Source: RGDT01 sp964630925 (GTDB taxonomy: Bacteria; Planctomycetota; Planctomycetia; Gemmatales; Gemmataceae). Taken from it: DNA of 62,478 nucleotides. Below are positions 7,571 to 16,445 of this stretch, one piece after another. The translations under genes were made by a program, and so were the position numbers. The notes beneath the pieces are model-generated. The model made no database searches. It worked only from the letters and a program-made list of their open reading frames with translations, and was not told the DNA's origin. Location: contig CAZVZK010000053.1 of the NCBI GenBank assembly GCA_964630925.1, positions 1-62,478 on the forward strand, written 5' to 3'. Numbering within the stretch: position 1 is the first letter of the stretch; every line of letters begins with the position of its first letter.

Positions 7571-8749
7571 TCACCTCGCCGCCGCGATCAGGCCGGCGAG
7601 GAAATGCACCGGGTCGCCCTGTTCCTTCGCCGTCTCCGCAAGCGTCCGGTAGTCGCCCAGTTTCTGGCACAGCTCGTTCAGGTTCGGGCACGACAGCGGC
7701 CTGCCCTCCACGTTACCCAGGTACTTGCGCGCCACCGCCAGCGCCTCGGGGCCACGCCCGAGTTTCAGGTACAGGTTGACCAGCACCTCCGCCGGATACG
7801 TCCCGATGTCCTCCGGGTCGGCGTTGTCCAGCTTGTCGCGGAAGTGGGCGACCCCCCCCTCCACGTCCTTTCCTCGCAGGATGTCGAGGTAGATGCCGTA
7901 GTCCTTGAAGCCGGCGTCGAAGGGGAAGTCGTCCTGGCCGAGGAAGCGCCCGCTGAGCTTGGCCCCGTAGGAGGCCAGCTCGCGGGCCATGTCCAGCTCC
8001 TGGCTCGGCGGGAGGTTCATCGCCATCTGCACCACGCTCGACAGGTGCGAGGTGTCGATGTGATAGGCGTCCTCGCCGAACAGGTAGTCGCGGCCCTCGA
8101 TCAGGGCGGCGATAACGCCCGGCTGGCCCTCCGGGGCGTCGGCAATGGCCGGGGCCACGCTGAACTTCTCCGTGATGGCGGCGGTGAGGCTCGACCGCAG
8201 GTCGGCGTACAGGCGGCGGACCAGGGCCTTGATGCAGTGGTGCTTCACATCATCGGCGTGGGCCTGCTCGCCGCTGCCGAGGGTTGTGATGGCGCTGCAG
8301 GTCCCGTAGCGTTCGAGGATCATGTCGAACCCCTTCTTGGGGGACAGGCCCTCGTAGAACGCGAGCTGGATGATGCCCTGGATGTCCTCGTCTTCGGCGG
8401 GCTGGTGCTTGTCGATGGCCTCGCGCACGGGGCCGGGCTCGTCGATCATGCGGTAGAAGCCCCAGGCCTGCACCGGCTGGCCGGCCTTGAGGTACAGGCC
8501 GCCGGCCTCGCGGGCGGCGGCGCGGATGGCGTCCTCGTAGGCGGGCTGCTTGTCGGCGGGGATCTCGTTTGCCGGTCCGGTGGGGATCGGCGAGACGCCC
8601 AGCTCGTGGCGTTTCTGGAGCAGCCGGGCGTAGAAGAGGAGGTGGTATTCCCCGGTCTCGCGGAGCGAGGAGCAGAGGCGTTCGACGGCGGCGGCGGGGC
8701 CGTCGGCCTTGAGGGCGGCGGCGAGCTGGTCGAAGAGAGCTGGGTGCAT
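7571..8749 (-). CDS. conserved hypothetical protein, mostly helical
   Basis: 392 residues, cytosolic by appearance: no signal peptide or membrane span. The sequence is alpha-helical with repeat-like stretches (KAGQPVQAWGFYRMID, LYLKLGRGPEALAVARKYLG) that resemble TPR pairs. Conserved-looking His/Cys/Asp residues occur in HADDVKHHCIKAL and EDAYHIDTSHLSSVVQMAM, so a metal or cofactor site is conceivable. I do not recognise the family. It lies on the minus strand 5 bp from the convergent plus-strand gene at 6969, and downstream of the small zinc-ribbon-like gene with which it may be co-transcribed. Confidence 0.6.
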   Translation of the reverse strand: MHPALFDQLAAALKADGPAAAVERLCSSLRETGEYHLLFYARLLQKRHELGVSPIPTGPANEIPADKQPAYEDAIRAAAREAGGLYLKAGQPVQAWGFYRMIDEPGPVREAIDKHQPAEDEDIQGIIQLAFYEGLSPKKGFDMILERYGTCSAITTLGSGEQAHADDVKHHCIKALVRRLYADLRSSLTAAITEKFSVAPAIADAPEGQPGVIAALIEGRDYLFGEDAYHIDTSHLSSVVQMAMNLPPSQELDMARELASYGAKLSGRFLGQDDFPFDAGFKDYGIYLDILRGKDVEGGVAHFRDKLDNADPEDIGTYPAEVLVNLYLKLGRGPEALAVARKYLGNVEGRPLSCPNLNELCQKLGDYRTLAETAKEQGDPVHFLAGLIAAAR

Positions 8750-8778
8750 GTCGGGGTGCGCGTCCGGTGGAAGAGAGA

Positions 8779-8800
8779 GGCCCGGCGCGGACGCCGGGCC
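8779..8800 (-). terminator. hairpin between the minus-strand genes, terminator-like
   Basis: GGCCCGGCG and CGCCGGGCC form a perfect 9-bp stem with a 4-base loop. On the minus strand it is followed by TCTCTCTTCC, a weak T-rich tail, just after the stop at 8807. Confidence 0.45.
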
Positions 8801-8806
8801 GGCGGG

Positions 8807-9106
8807 TCAGTTCATGCTGATGTGCAGCCTGGGGGCGACCTCTCGGGCGAGGGGGTTTTGCAGGAAGAGGCGGCGGCACGGGCCGCACATGTCGTAGCGC
8901 AGGCTGGCGGAGGCGGGCTCGGGGGGAGGCGCGTCGTCGGCCTCGGCGAGCATCTCGGCGACCTCCTCGAGGTGGTCACGGTCGAGGTCGTCGTCGGTCA
9001 GGGGTGCGGGGCCGGCGGCGTTCGCGAAGGCCTCGATCTTGACGACGTGGTGAGTCTCCCCCTTGGCGAGCTCCTTGCCGCACCGGTCACACATCACGCG
9101 GAGCAT
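8807..9106 (-). CDS. small CxxC...CxxC (zinc-ribbon-like) protein
   Basis: 99 residues with MCDRCGKEL at the N-terminus and MCGPCRRLF near the C-terminus, two CxxC knuckles that could bind one zinc ion. Between them lies a long acidic stretch rich in Asp and Glu. The start at 9106 is chosen because it puts the first knuckle at the N-terminus and a GGAGGGG-type ribosome-binding site lies just upstream on the minus strand. Function unknown; nothing nearby suggests a partner. Confidence 0.55.
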   Translation of the reverse strand: MLRVMCDRCGKELAKGETHHVVKIEAFANAAGPAPLTDDDLDRDHLEEVAEMLAEADDAPPPEPASASLRYDMCGPCRRLFLQNPLAREVAPRLHISMN

Positions 9107-9250
9107 GAGACGCCCCTCCCCACCGTGGCGGTCTGCCGGCAACGTTACCCGTCCTCGGGCCCGGCGGCTGGGGCCGCGAGCGAGTCGCGCGGCCCTCTAC
9201 CCTTCAGGTTCACAGTTCTCGGCGGCAGAGTCAAGACGAAAGCGCCGGCG

Positions 9251-12200
9251 TCATCGTCCGTCGCCTGAGAGTGTGAAGGCGGCCCACCACGCCGGGTGGC
9301 TCCGCGCCCCCTTCGCCGCTGGCGTCACCTTCTCGCCGGACTTGCCCACGCCGCGGAGCGCCGCCCCCTCGCCCGCCGCCCGACGCAGCTCCTCGGCCCG
9401 ACGCAGCACCGCCTCCGGGTTGTTCAGGACGAATAGTTGGGCCGCCCGGAGCGCCTCCCACTTGCTCGTCTTGCCGTCCATCGCGGCATACATCCGCTCC
9501 ATGAGAACGCTGGTGGCCGCGTCGGACACGCTCCATTGCGATGCCACCACCGCACGCGCCCCCGCCAGGTGGAATGCCTGTCGCAGGCTCAGCAGGCCCT
9601 CCCCGTACCGCGCGGCCCCGCGTCCGGTCTCGCACGCCGACAGCGTGACCATCTCGCACCCCCGCAGGTCCAGCCCACGCACCTCTTCACCCGTCATCCG
9701 CCCCGACACGTCGGCGTTCGCGCCCGCCAGTGCCAGGCCGCACCGCAGGAACGGCGTGCGGATCGCCTCCCCCGTCGGGTCGAAATAGCCGTGCGTGGCC
9801 AGGTGCAGACGCCGCGGGCGCTTGATCGACAGCGCGTACAGAAGCTCCTCCCTGCTGGCCTTTTCGCCCGAAAGGAGCGTCCCACCGGCGGCGAGGCGGC
9901 GTGCCTCCAGCTCCGTACCTGGAAGGTCCGCCCACCCGCCCGCCTTGCCGGCTCCGTGCCTCGCACCACCGAGGACGATCATGCCTTCCGCCTTGTGCGA
10001 CGTGGGGGTATCCAGCAACTGCCTCGCGCTGGTCAGGGTGCCGAAGGCGCGTTCCTCGATCAGATACCTGCCCTTCTCACGGCCCGGCAGGGCCGCGAGG
10101 GGGAGGTCGCAAATGGGGCCGTCCGGCGCGACGAGGACGAGGCGGGCGTCACCGATGTGCCGCTCCAGTGGCAGCCACACCAGGCGGCGTAGCTCGTCGG
10201 CGTCCTTGGCCTCGGCGAGCGAATCGACGGATTCCCGCCAGGACGCGACCAGGGAGGCGATCGGCTCGGAGGGCCCCAGCTCGACGCGGACCACGCCCCC
10301 GGCCTTGTGCGAGACGAAGGCGGCGAGGCGGTCCTCCTTGGCCCACTTCCGTTGGCGAGATGCGACGGGTGGGGATTCGGCGCGATATTCAATGAAGTCG
10401 ATCAGGACGGCGCCGGGCGGGAGGGCCTGACGGACGGCCTCCGGTGTCGGCCGGCCCCCGGCCCTCGAGCCGACCCCGCGGGCCAGGCGTTCCTCGAGTG
10501 ACTCCTTGCGCTGCTCCTCCTCGCGGAACGCCTTCCCGGCGGGCGGCAGCTTGGTGAGGCGGTGTCGGGCGTCGCGGAGGTCCGCCAGGAGAGAGGCGAC
10601 GGCGGGGTCATCACGGGCCAGGGCGTCCTCACGCTCGCGGGCCGTCACCAGCCCCTTGAAGGCGAGGACGAGCTCGTAGGGCCGGGCGTCCGGGGCGCCG
10701 GCCAGCCGCGACGTGGTGAGGGCCTGGGCGAGGGAAGTCCGCGAGGTTCCAACGAGGAGGAGGCGGCCCTCCATCCCAAGGACCGTTGCGGCGCGCTCGG
10801 CGTGGTCGAGGCTGATGGCCGCCGCCCGCCGCATCACCGCACACGCCCTGGGCAGGTCCCCCGCCTCGAGATGCCAGTTCCCCAGGGCCTGATGGATGCT
10901 CCGGCGCAGGTCGGCGGGCAGGCCGGGGGTCGTGGCGGCGAGGCGCCGGGCTTCCTCGAAATGGAGGCGGGCCTCCCGGAGGACGCCGCGCTTGCGGAGG
11001 ACAGACCCGAGTTTCACGATGGCGGCGATAGTCACCAGGCTGCGTGGACCCTGGGTACGGCGCCTGATGTTTACGAGGCGGCGGGCGACGGCCTCGGCCC
11101 TGTGGAAGTCCCCCATGTCGTACAGGGCGTCGATCAGGCTCACCAGCGTGACACCGACGGTAGCCTCGTCATCGCCGCAGCTCTTCACGCCCCGCATGGC
11201 GGCGGCGAGACGCTCGACGCCTTGCTCGGGGCCCAGGGAGTAGCTCAGGGACGAGAGCAGCATGCCGTAGGCGCCCCCGACCGGGCCCCAGACGGACTCG
11301 TGGGCCGCCAGCCCCTCCTCGTAGCAGGCCCGCGCCTTGGCCTTATCACCCAGCTTGGCGGCCAACACGCCCAGATTCCGCATCATCATCGGCAGCTCGC
11401 GCGCTGCCTGCCTGGGCGGCAAGGACCGCTTGATGGCGAGGGCCTCGTCGTAGCACTTGACGGCGGCCTCGTAGTCGCCCCCCTTGCGGAACATCACCCC
11501 CATGTTGTTCAGGAACGCGGCCCGCAGGGATCGGGGGTGGATGAGGTGAATGGAGGCCAGGGCGCGGCGGGCGTAGGGCATGCCGGCGTCGGAGTCGCCG
11601 GCACCGTCGAGGGCGGCGGCGAGGTTCGTCAGCATGACGACGCCCCGCACCCCCGCCTTCTCCTCGGGGGGCAGGCCATCGAAGGCCGCCTTGAGGATGT
11701 CCGCCGCCCAGCGCGCGCTGTCGATCTTGAACAGCTCCTTGACGAGGGCCTCCTCGTCCGTGACGTGGTCGGGGTGGCGGGCCCCGCGCACCCGCCGGCT
11801 GACGGAGAGGTAGGCATCCGCCAGCGGCCCCAGCTCGTGTACCGGTACGCCGGCACGCAAGGCGGCGTGGGTCTGAGCCGAGCGGGCCATCGACACGGGA
11901 TACGACACCTCGCCGTGCAGATCCTCCGCCACGCGGACGGCGGCGGTGGCCAGCTTCAACGCCTTGCCGTGTTCACGCGCCCCCAAGGCAGCCACGGCCC
12001 CCGTGTACAGGCGCTCGAAAAGCTCCTTCGCCGCCTGGCCTTCCTCATTCAGGGATTGGCTCTTGCGGATGTAGTTGAGCCGCGAGGCGGAATCTGTCGC
12101 CTGCCAGCTCCCTCGCCCGTAGAGCGCGAGTCGGACGGCGAGCATCCGGTCCAGCCCGGCGATATCGCCCTCGTTGCGGTCCAGCCCGCGCTCGACCTTC

Positions 12201-12277
12201 TTGAACGCGGCGTACTCGCCGGGCTTCCAGGTGGGCGGGGCGGCGGCGGGCGCGAGCAGGCACAGCAAGGCGATCAT
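9251..12277 (-). CDS. exported TPR protein with C-terminal CHAT (caspase-like) domain
   Basis: 1008 residues. A signal peptide (MIALLCLLAPAAAPP) is followed by a long TPR region (roughly residues 60-520, for example AAFLNNMGVMFRKGGDYEAA) and a CHAT domain from about 620 to the end. The caspase-type dyad is intact: His829 in HLATHGYF and Cys882 in LSACETG, followed by the family motif GAREVVASQW-like GARAVVASQW. CHAT proteins are clan CD cysteine peptidases, often triggered through their TPR or partner domains. The start at 12277 is supported by GGAGGA 8 bp upstream; a -10-like GACAAT with TGGACG 17 bp upstream lies in the divergent spacer with the permease gene. Substrate unknown; no caspase-substrate or gasdermin-like gene is adjacent. 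Confidence 0.88.
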   Translation of the reverse strand: MIALLCLLAPAAAPPTWKPGEYAAFKKVERGLDRNEGDIAGLDRMLAVRLALYGRGSWQATDSASRLNYIRKSQSLNEEGQAAKELFERLYTGAVAALGAREHGKALKLATAAVRVAEDLHGEVSYPVSMARSAQTHAALRAGVPVHELGPLADAYLSVSRRVRGARHPDHVTDEEALVKELFKIDSARWAADILKAAFDGLPPEEKAGVRGVVMLTNLAAALDGAGDSDAGMPYARRALASIHLIHPRSLRAAFLNNMGVMFRKGGDYEAAVKCYDEALAIKRSLPPRQAARELPMMMRNLGVLAAKLGDKAKARACYEEGLAAHESVWGPVGGAYGMLLSSLSYSLGPEQGVERLAAAMRGVKSCGDDEATVGVTLVSLIDALYDMGDFHRAEAVARRLVNIRRRTQGPRSLVTIAAIVKLGSVLRKRGVLREARLHFEEARRLAATTPGLPADLRRSIHQALGNWHLEAGDLPRACAVMRRAAAISLDHAERAATVLGMEGRLLLVGTSRTSLAQALTTSRLAGAPDARPYELVLAFKGLVTAREREDALARDDPAVASLLADLRDARHRLTKLPPAGKAFREEEQRKESLEERLARGVGSRAGGRPTPEAVRQALPPGAVLIDFIEYRAESPPVASRQRKWAKEDRLAAFVSHKAGGVVRVELGPSEPIASLVASWRESVDSLAEAKDADELRRLVWLPLERHIGDARLVLVAPDGPICDLPLAALPGREKGRYLIEERAFGTLTSARQLLDTPTSHKAEGMIVLGGARHGAGKAGGWADLPGTELEARRLAAGGTLLSGEKASREELLYALSIKRPRRLHLATHGYFDPTGEAIRTPFLRCGLALAGANADVSGRMTGEEVRGLDLRGCEMVTLSACETGRGAARYGEGLLSLRQAFHLAGARAVVASQWSVSDAATSVLMERMYAAMDGKTSKWEALRAAQLFVLNNPEAVLRRAEELRRAAGEGAALRGVGKSGEKVTPAAKGARSHPAWWAAFTLSGDGR

Positions 12278-12407
12278 CGGCGGCGTCCTCCGAGGGCTAC
12301 CGCTCATTGTCACCGCCCGCCTCCGTCACGTCCAGCAGGTCGGCGGGACGCTGGGCGGTCCGCTCCAGGGCCGGTGTTGATATCATGACGGAGGAGGGAA
12401 TGAGGGC

Positions 12408-14174
12408 ATGGTCGGCGCGGTGGTCCGGCAAGAGCTGCTGATCGGGGGGCGACGCTTCCCGCTCCACGCCATGCGCTGGGTGTACGCCGCCTGGCTGATC
12501 CTCCAGGTCCTCTACCTGTTGCTGGCTTTCCAGGTCGAGATGGGCTCGCGGCCGCCGGGCCGGGCGGACGCCCCGACCAGCGTCGCCGAGGTGGTGGGGG
12601 GGCGGTTCGCCGAGTCGTTCGTCCGCCAGCAGGTGTTATTGCTCCTATTGCTGACGCCTGCCTTCGTGGCCGGGTCGATCACCGACGAGAAACGCAAGGG
12701 GACGCTGCAACACCTGCTCCTGACGGAGATGGAGCCGAGGCACCTGATCCTGGGCAAGCTGGCGGGGCGGGTGCTCCAGGTGCTGATGGTGCTGATGGCG
12801 GGGCTGCCGTTGTTCGCGCTGCTCGCCGGGCTGGGGGGCGTGGCGCCGGCGACGATGTTCTTCGTCGGGGCGAGCCTGGTGATGCCTCTGATCGGGCTGG
12901 CGTCGATGACGGTGCTGGCGTCGGTGTGGTGCCGGCAGACGCGCGACGCGGTGCTGGCGCTCTACGTGGTGTTGCTGGCCGGGGCGGGGGTGGTGTACTG
13001 GCTGGGCGGGGCGGCGCGGCTGATGAATCCGCTGTACGTCATCGAGCCGGCGTGGGCGCCGCCCGGCAGTATCGACGTGGCCGAGGCGGGCCGGCGTCTC
13101 CTGGCGGGGGGGGCGGCGTGGGGGGTGATCGCGGCGGCCTGCCTGACCGTGGCGGCGTGGCGGCTGGGGCCGGCCTACGCGGCGCAGATCGAGAACTCGG
13201 GCAAGCGGGCGGCGGAATGGTTCAGCGAGGAGCGCGAGCCGATCACCGAGGAGCCGGTCGAGTGGCGCGAGCGGCACGTCGAGGGGCTGTCGCCGCACCC
13301 CATGTTCCGCAAGATCGCGTCGTGGCAGGTCCTCGCCCTGATCGCGCTGGCGTCGACGGCTTCGAGCCTGTTCCTCCTGTGGCGGTCGATGGCGCCGCGC
13401 TCGACGCTCTCGGAATTGTGCCGGGCGATGCTGGCGCTGAACACGCGCGAGGTGGCGGCGCTGATGCCGGAGGCGCACATCGGGTTCCTGATCCAGAGCG
13501 TCGTGGTGATGCTGCTGTTCAGCCTCGTGGTGGGGATCCGCTGCTCGGGGGCCATCACCGGGGAGCGCGAGGCGCGGACGTGGGAGGCGCTGCTGCTGAC
13601 GCCGCAGACGGCCAAGCAGATCATCCACGGCAAGCTGTGGGGGGTGATGTCGGCGAGTTACGCCTACCTGCTGGCGTACGCGGCGCCGGCGCTGGCGTTG
13701 TCGGTGCTGGCGGGGCCGCTGGGGTTCGCCCACACGCTGCTGTGGTTCGCGGTGACGGTGCTGATGATGTACTTCATCGGGGCGGCGGGGCTGTGGTGCA
13801 GCGTGCGGGCGCCGAACTCGTGGCGGGCGCTGCTCAACACGGTGCTGGTGGGGTACGTCGGCGGGCTGGCGATCTACGCGATCACGACGCCGGTCATCGG
13901 CATCCTGGTCGGGATGCTGATCCTGGCGCTGTTCTTCGTGGACCTGATCGCGCTGACCTCGCTGGCCCCGCTGTGCCTGCAGAACCAGGCGGCGCTGCTT
14001 CAGGTGTTCTGGGTCAGCTCGGCGGTGGGGCTGGCGATCCTGTTCTTCCTGCTGGCGCGGCTGTTCCTCGACCGGGCGCTGCGCTGGGTGGCGGACCGCG
14101 ACCGGACGCGGCACTGGCACGAGGAGCCGTATTACCGGCGCTCGCGCGACGTGTCGATGGGTGAGGCCGAGTGA
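12408..14174 (+). CDS. ABC-2 type transporter permease-like membrane protein
   Basis: 588 residues with many membrane spans arranged as two similar halves, each containing the ABC-2 permease hallmark SITDEKRKGTLQHLLLTEM (first half, about 100-118) and AITGEREARTWEALLLTPQT (second half, about 380-400), followed by LGKLAGR and HGKLWGV. Such permeases pair with an ATPase, but no ATP-binding gene lies beside it. A GAGGAGGG ribosome-binding site precedes the ATG. Divergent from the CHAT gene with a 130-bp shared upstream region in which TATCAT (12381-12386) is a -10 candidate. Substrate unknown; planctomycete genomes often carry such orphan double permeases. Confidence 0.85.
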   Translation: MVGAVVRQELLIGGRRFPLHAMRWVYAAWLILQVLYLLLAFQVEMGSRPPGRADAPTSVAEVVGGRFAESFVRQQVLLLLLLTPAFVAGSITDEKRKGTLQHLLLTEMEPRHLILGKLAGRVLQVLMVLMAGLPLFALLAGLGGVAPATMFFVGASLVMPLIGLASMTVLASVWCRQTRDAVLALYVVLLAGAGVVYWLGGAARLMNPLYVIEPAWAPPGSIDVAEAGRRLLAGGAAWGVIAAACLTVAAWRLGPAYAAQIENSGKRAAEWFSEEREPITEEPVEWRERHVEGLSPHPMFRKIASWQVLALIALASTASSLFLLWRSMAPRSTLSELCRAMLALNTREVAALMPEAHIGFLIQSVVVMLLFSLVVGIRCSGAITGEREARTWEALLLTPQTAKQIIHGKLWGVMSASYAYLLAYAAPALALSVLAGPLGFAHTLLWFAVTVLMMYFIGAAGLWCSVRAPNSWRALLNTVLVGYVGGLAIYAITTPVIGILVGMLILALFFVDLIALTSLAPLCLQNQAALLQVFWVSSAVGLAILFFLLARLFLDRALRWVADRDRTRHWHEEPYYRRSRDVSMGEAE

Positions 14175-14389
14175 AACGGGGGTCGCGGGAGGATCATGGT
14201 TGGCGGCGAGCCCCCGGGCTTGCCGGGCATCGCCCTGTCTCAGCGCCTCGGTCCGTGGACGCCCCGAGCCGACAGTCCAGGGGTCTTGACGCCACGAGGG
14301 CGCGCCGCCCGCGCCGTCCCGGTCCTGCATCAGGGAAGCGCGGGTGGCAAGATGTGCAACTCCGCGCCACAGGGCGCGTAAGAAGTACA

Positions 14390-14738
14390 CACCCCGCTCA
14401 GGAGTTACCGGGGCGGCGTACGGGGGGGAATACGCTAAAACGTTCTGTGAAAGCCACTTACACCCGGATCTCGCGATTCTGTGGCGCACCGGCACGGTGC
14501 GTGCATTATTGTTCTGGCGTCAGGGAGACCTGACACGAGATCGCGGGAAACGGCCTCCGGGCCAACCACGATAAACCTCTTCCAACAACCTTCCCCTGGC
14601 CGACCCTTCGGGGGCCACGGGGCATCCGGCCCGAGACGGTAACCGGACCCCTGGCACGGCCTCACACCAGCCACCCTCTCAAAACTGCTCTTCCCCCGAA
14701 CCGCCGGCAGGCCCAACCTGCCGGCGGTCTCTTTTTGT
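14390..14738 (+). ncRNA. candidate structured RNA in a 650-bp gene-free stretch
   Basis: No convincing gene lies between 14175 and 14828. The stretch is lower in GC than its surroundings, shows several local hairpins (CGCACCG/CGGTGCG at 14483-14500, GTCAGG-GAGA-CCTGAC near 14519-14534, a CCC-TTCG-GGG loop near 14608) and ends in a textbook intrinsic terminator. It does not match RNase P, tmRNA, SRP or 6S RNA signatures that I know. The 5' limit is a guess. Confidence 0.35.
14701..14737 (+). terminator. strong intrinsic terminator
   Basis: CCGCCGGCAGG and CCTGCCGGCGG form a perfect 11-bp GC stem around CCCAA, followed by TCTCTTTTTGT. No protein gene ends nearby, since the permease stops 526 bp upstream, so it probably ends a non-coding transcript. 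Confidence 0.85.
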
Positions 14739-14777
14739 CTTGTCGTAGACCCTGGATCCTGCGTGCTTCACGACAAG
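14739..14777 (+). repeat. degenerate copy of the GTAGAGCACGC palindromic element
   Basis: CTTGTCGT and ACGACAAG form the outer arms and the interior contains ATCCTGCGTGCTT, matching parts of the 60-65-bp palindromic element at 34424-34488 and 55349-55408. It sits between the terminator and the antiporter gene and is in the same orientation relative to transcription as the two full copies. Confidence 0.55.
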
Positions 14778-14791
14778 TCGCCGGGCGCCTG

Positions 14792-14821
14792 CTGCCCCGG
14801 AGGTGGCCGCCCTGGTATCAT
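14792..14821 (+). promoter_or_regulatory. promoter-like site for the antiporter gene
   Basis: CTGCCC (14792-14797), an 18-bp spacer and TATCAT (14816-14821). The expected transcription start falls at or next to the ATG at 14829, which would make the mRNA leaderless and explains why no ribosome-binding site is seen. Confidence 0.4.
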
Positions 14822-14828
14822 GCCCGGC

Positions 14829-16133
14829 ATGACACCGGCCCTCCCCCTCGCGGCCGCCCCCGGCCTGGACTTCTTCAACCTTGCCGCGATCCTGATCGCG
14901 TTCACGGCGCTGTGCGCCTACGTCAACCACCGGCTGCTCCGCCTGCCCGCGAGCATCGGGGTGCTGGCGACGGCACTCCTTTTCTCACTGTCTCTCCTCG
15001 TCGTCGGGGTCTTCGTGCCGGACGTCGAGATCACCGCGCGGGGCCTCGTCGGACAGATCGACTTCAACAAGACGGTGTTGAACGGGCTCCTCGGCTTCCT
15101 GCTTTTCGCGGGGGCGCTGCACATCGACCTGGCCGACCTCGCGAGCCGGGGGCTGCTCATCGGCGTGCTGGCGACCGTCGGGGTCCTGCTGACGACGGTG
15201 ATCGTGGGATTCGGGTCGTACGCGGTCCTGGCGGCGGCGGGCGTCGAGGCCCGCCTGCTGTATTGCCTGATGTTCGGGGCGCTGATCGCGCCGACGGACC
15301 CCATCGCCGTGCTGGCGATGCTGAAGGAGGCGTCGGCGCCGAAGCCGCTGGAGGTGACCATCGCGGGCGAGTCGCTGTTCAACGACGGCGTGGGCGTCGT
15401 GACGTTCCTCGGCCTGCTGCGGGCGGCCCAGGGCGGGCAGGGGATCGACCTCGCCGGCCTGGGCGTGGCGTTCGCGCAGGAGGGGCTGGGCGGTGCGGCG
15501 TTCGGCTTCGCGGCGGGGCTGTTCTTCTACTATCTGTTCAAGTCGGTGGACAGTTATCAGGTGGAGGTCTTGCTCTCGCTGGCCCTGGTGGCGGGCGGGT
15601 ACGCGCTGGCGACGTGGCTGCACGTGTCGGCGCCGATCGCCGTCGTGGTGGCGGGGCTCCTGATCGGCAACCACGGGCGGGCGTTCGCCATGTCGGAGGC
15701 GACGCGGGAGCACCTCGACACGTTCTGGCTCCTCATCGACGAGGTGCTGAACGCCCTGCTGTTCGTCCTGCTGGGGCTGTCGGTGCTGGCGCTCAAGCTC
15801 ACCGGGCCGCTCCTGCTCGTGGGGCTGTGCCTGATCCCGGCCGTCCTGTTCGCCCGGCTGGTGTCGGTGGCGGTGCCGGTGTGGGTGATGCGGCTGCGGG
15901 CGCCGGTGGAGCGGTACACGACGCGGCTCCTGTGCTGGGGCGGGCTGCGTGGGGGCCTGTCGGTGGCGATGGCCCTGTCGGTGCCGGAGGTGATCGGCGG
16001 GGTGCGGGTGCCCGAGAGGGACTGGATGCTGACGGGGACGTATGTCGTGGTGGCGTTCTCGGTGCTGGTGCAGGGTGCGACCATCGGGCCGCTGATGAAG
16101 CGCTGGCTGCGGCCGGAGGAGCCGTCGGCGTGA
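14829..16133 (+). CDS. Na+/H+ antiporter, CPA1 (NhaP-type) family
   Basis: 434 residues with about a dozen hydrophobic segments. Exchanges sodium (or potassium) for protons across the cytoplasmic membrane for pH and salt homeostasis. Family landmarks are LIAPTDPIAVLAMLKE with the ion-binding Asp and, about 30 residues later, ESLFNDGVGVV; GGLRGGLSVAMALS is near the C-terminal transmembrane set. No long cytoplasmic C-terminal domain is present, so it is the short form. ATG 14829 is preferred on the leaderless argument; 14820 is in frame three codons upstream, and 14763 would start inside a palindromic repeat. It stands alone, with no obvious operon partner. Confidence 0.9.
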   Translation: MTPALPLAAAPGLDFFNLAAILIAFTALCAYVNHRLLRLPASIGVLATALLFSLSLLVVGVFVPDVEITARGLVGQIDFNKTVLNGLLGFLLFAGALHIDLADLASRGLLIGVLATVGVLLTTVIVGFGSYAVLAAAGVEARLLYCLMFGALIAPTDPIAVLAMLKEASAPKPLEVTIAGESLFNDGVGVVTFLGLLRAAQGGQGIDLAGLGVAFAQEGLGGAAFGFAAGLFFYYLFKSVDSYQVEVLLSLALVAGGYALATWLHVSAPIAVVVAGLLIGNHGRAFAMSEATREHLDTFWLLIDEVLNALLFVLLGLSVLALKLTGPLLLVGLCLIPAVLFARLVSVAVPVWVMRLRAPVERYTTRLLCWGGLRGGLSVAMALSVPEVIGGVRVPERDWMLTGTYVVVAFSVLVQGATIGPLMKRWLRPEEPSA

Positions 16134-16445
16134 ACGGGCTTACCGGTGGGAGGGGGCGGGGGGCCGGCGCCAGCGTCTCCACCGGCACGGCCGTCACGCG
16201 CCACACCACCGGAAGCCGGGCAGGCCCGGTAAGCGGGGGAACTGTTTGCCGGCGTCATCGCGGCCGGGCGGGCCGTCGATACTCAGTGTCGGAAGGGCAG
16301 GGAGGCCACAAGGAACCCGGCATCCCGCCTCCGGGCGATCACCCGCCCGGCCGACCGATCAAGGCCCGCGCTCGGGGCCGGCGACGGCATGACGCCATCG
16401 CCGCCGGCGGCTTCCAGGTTCCACCAGAGTCGAAGGAGGCGAAGA
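16134..16445. other. 312-bp intergenic stretch upstream of the YTV gene
   Basis: No gene seen. It contains short GC-rich inverted repeats (for example TTACCGG near 16140 with CCGGTAA near 16228) and a possible -10 (GATACT, about 16276). GGAGG lies just before the ATG at 16446. Confidence 0.4.

Noticed and set aside
12408..14174. The ABC-2 permease as part of an export operon with the CHAT gene
   Set aside because: The two genes are divergent and no ATPase is present; a shared upstream region does not show a joint function.
14763..14828. Upstream in-frame start of the antiporter at 14763
   Set aside because: It lies within a palindromic repeat and would add a Cys/Pro-rich stretch foreign to the family.
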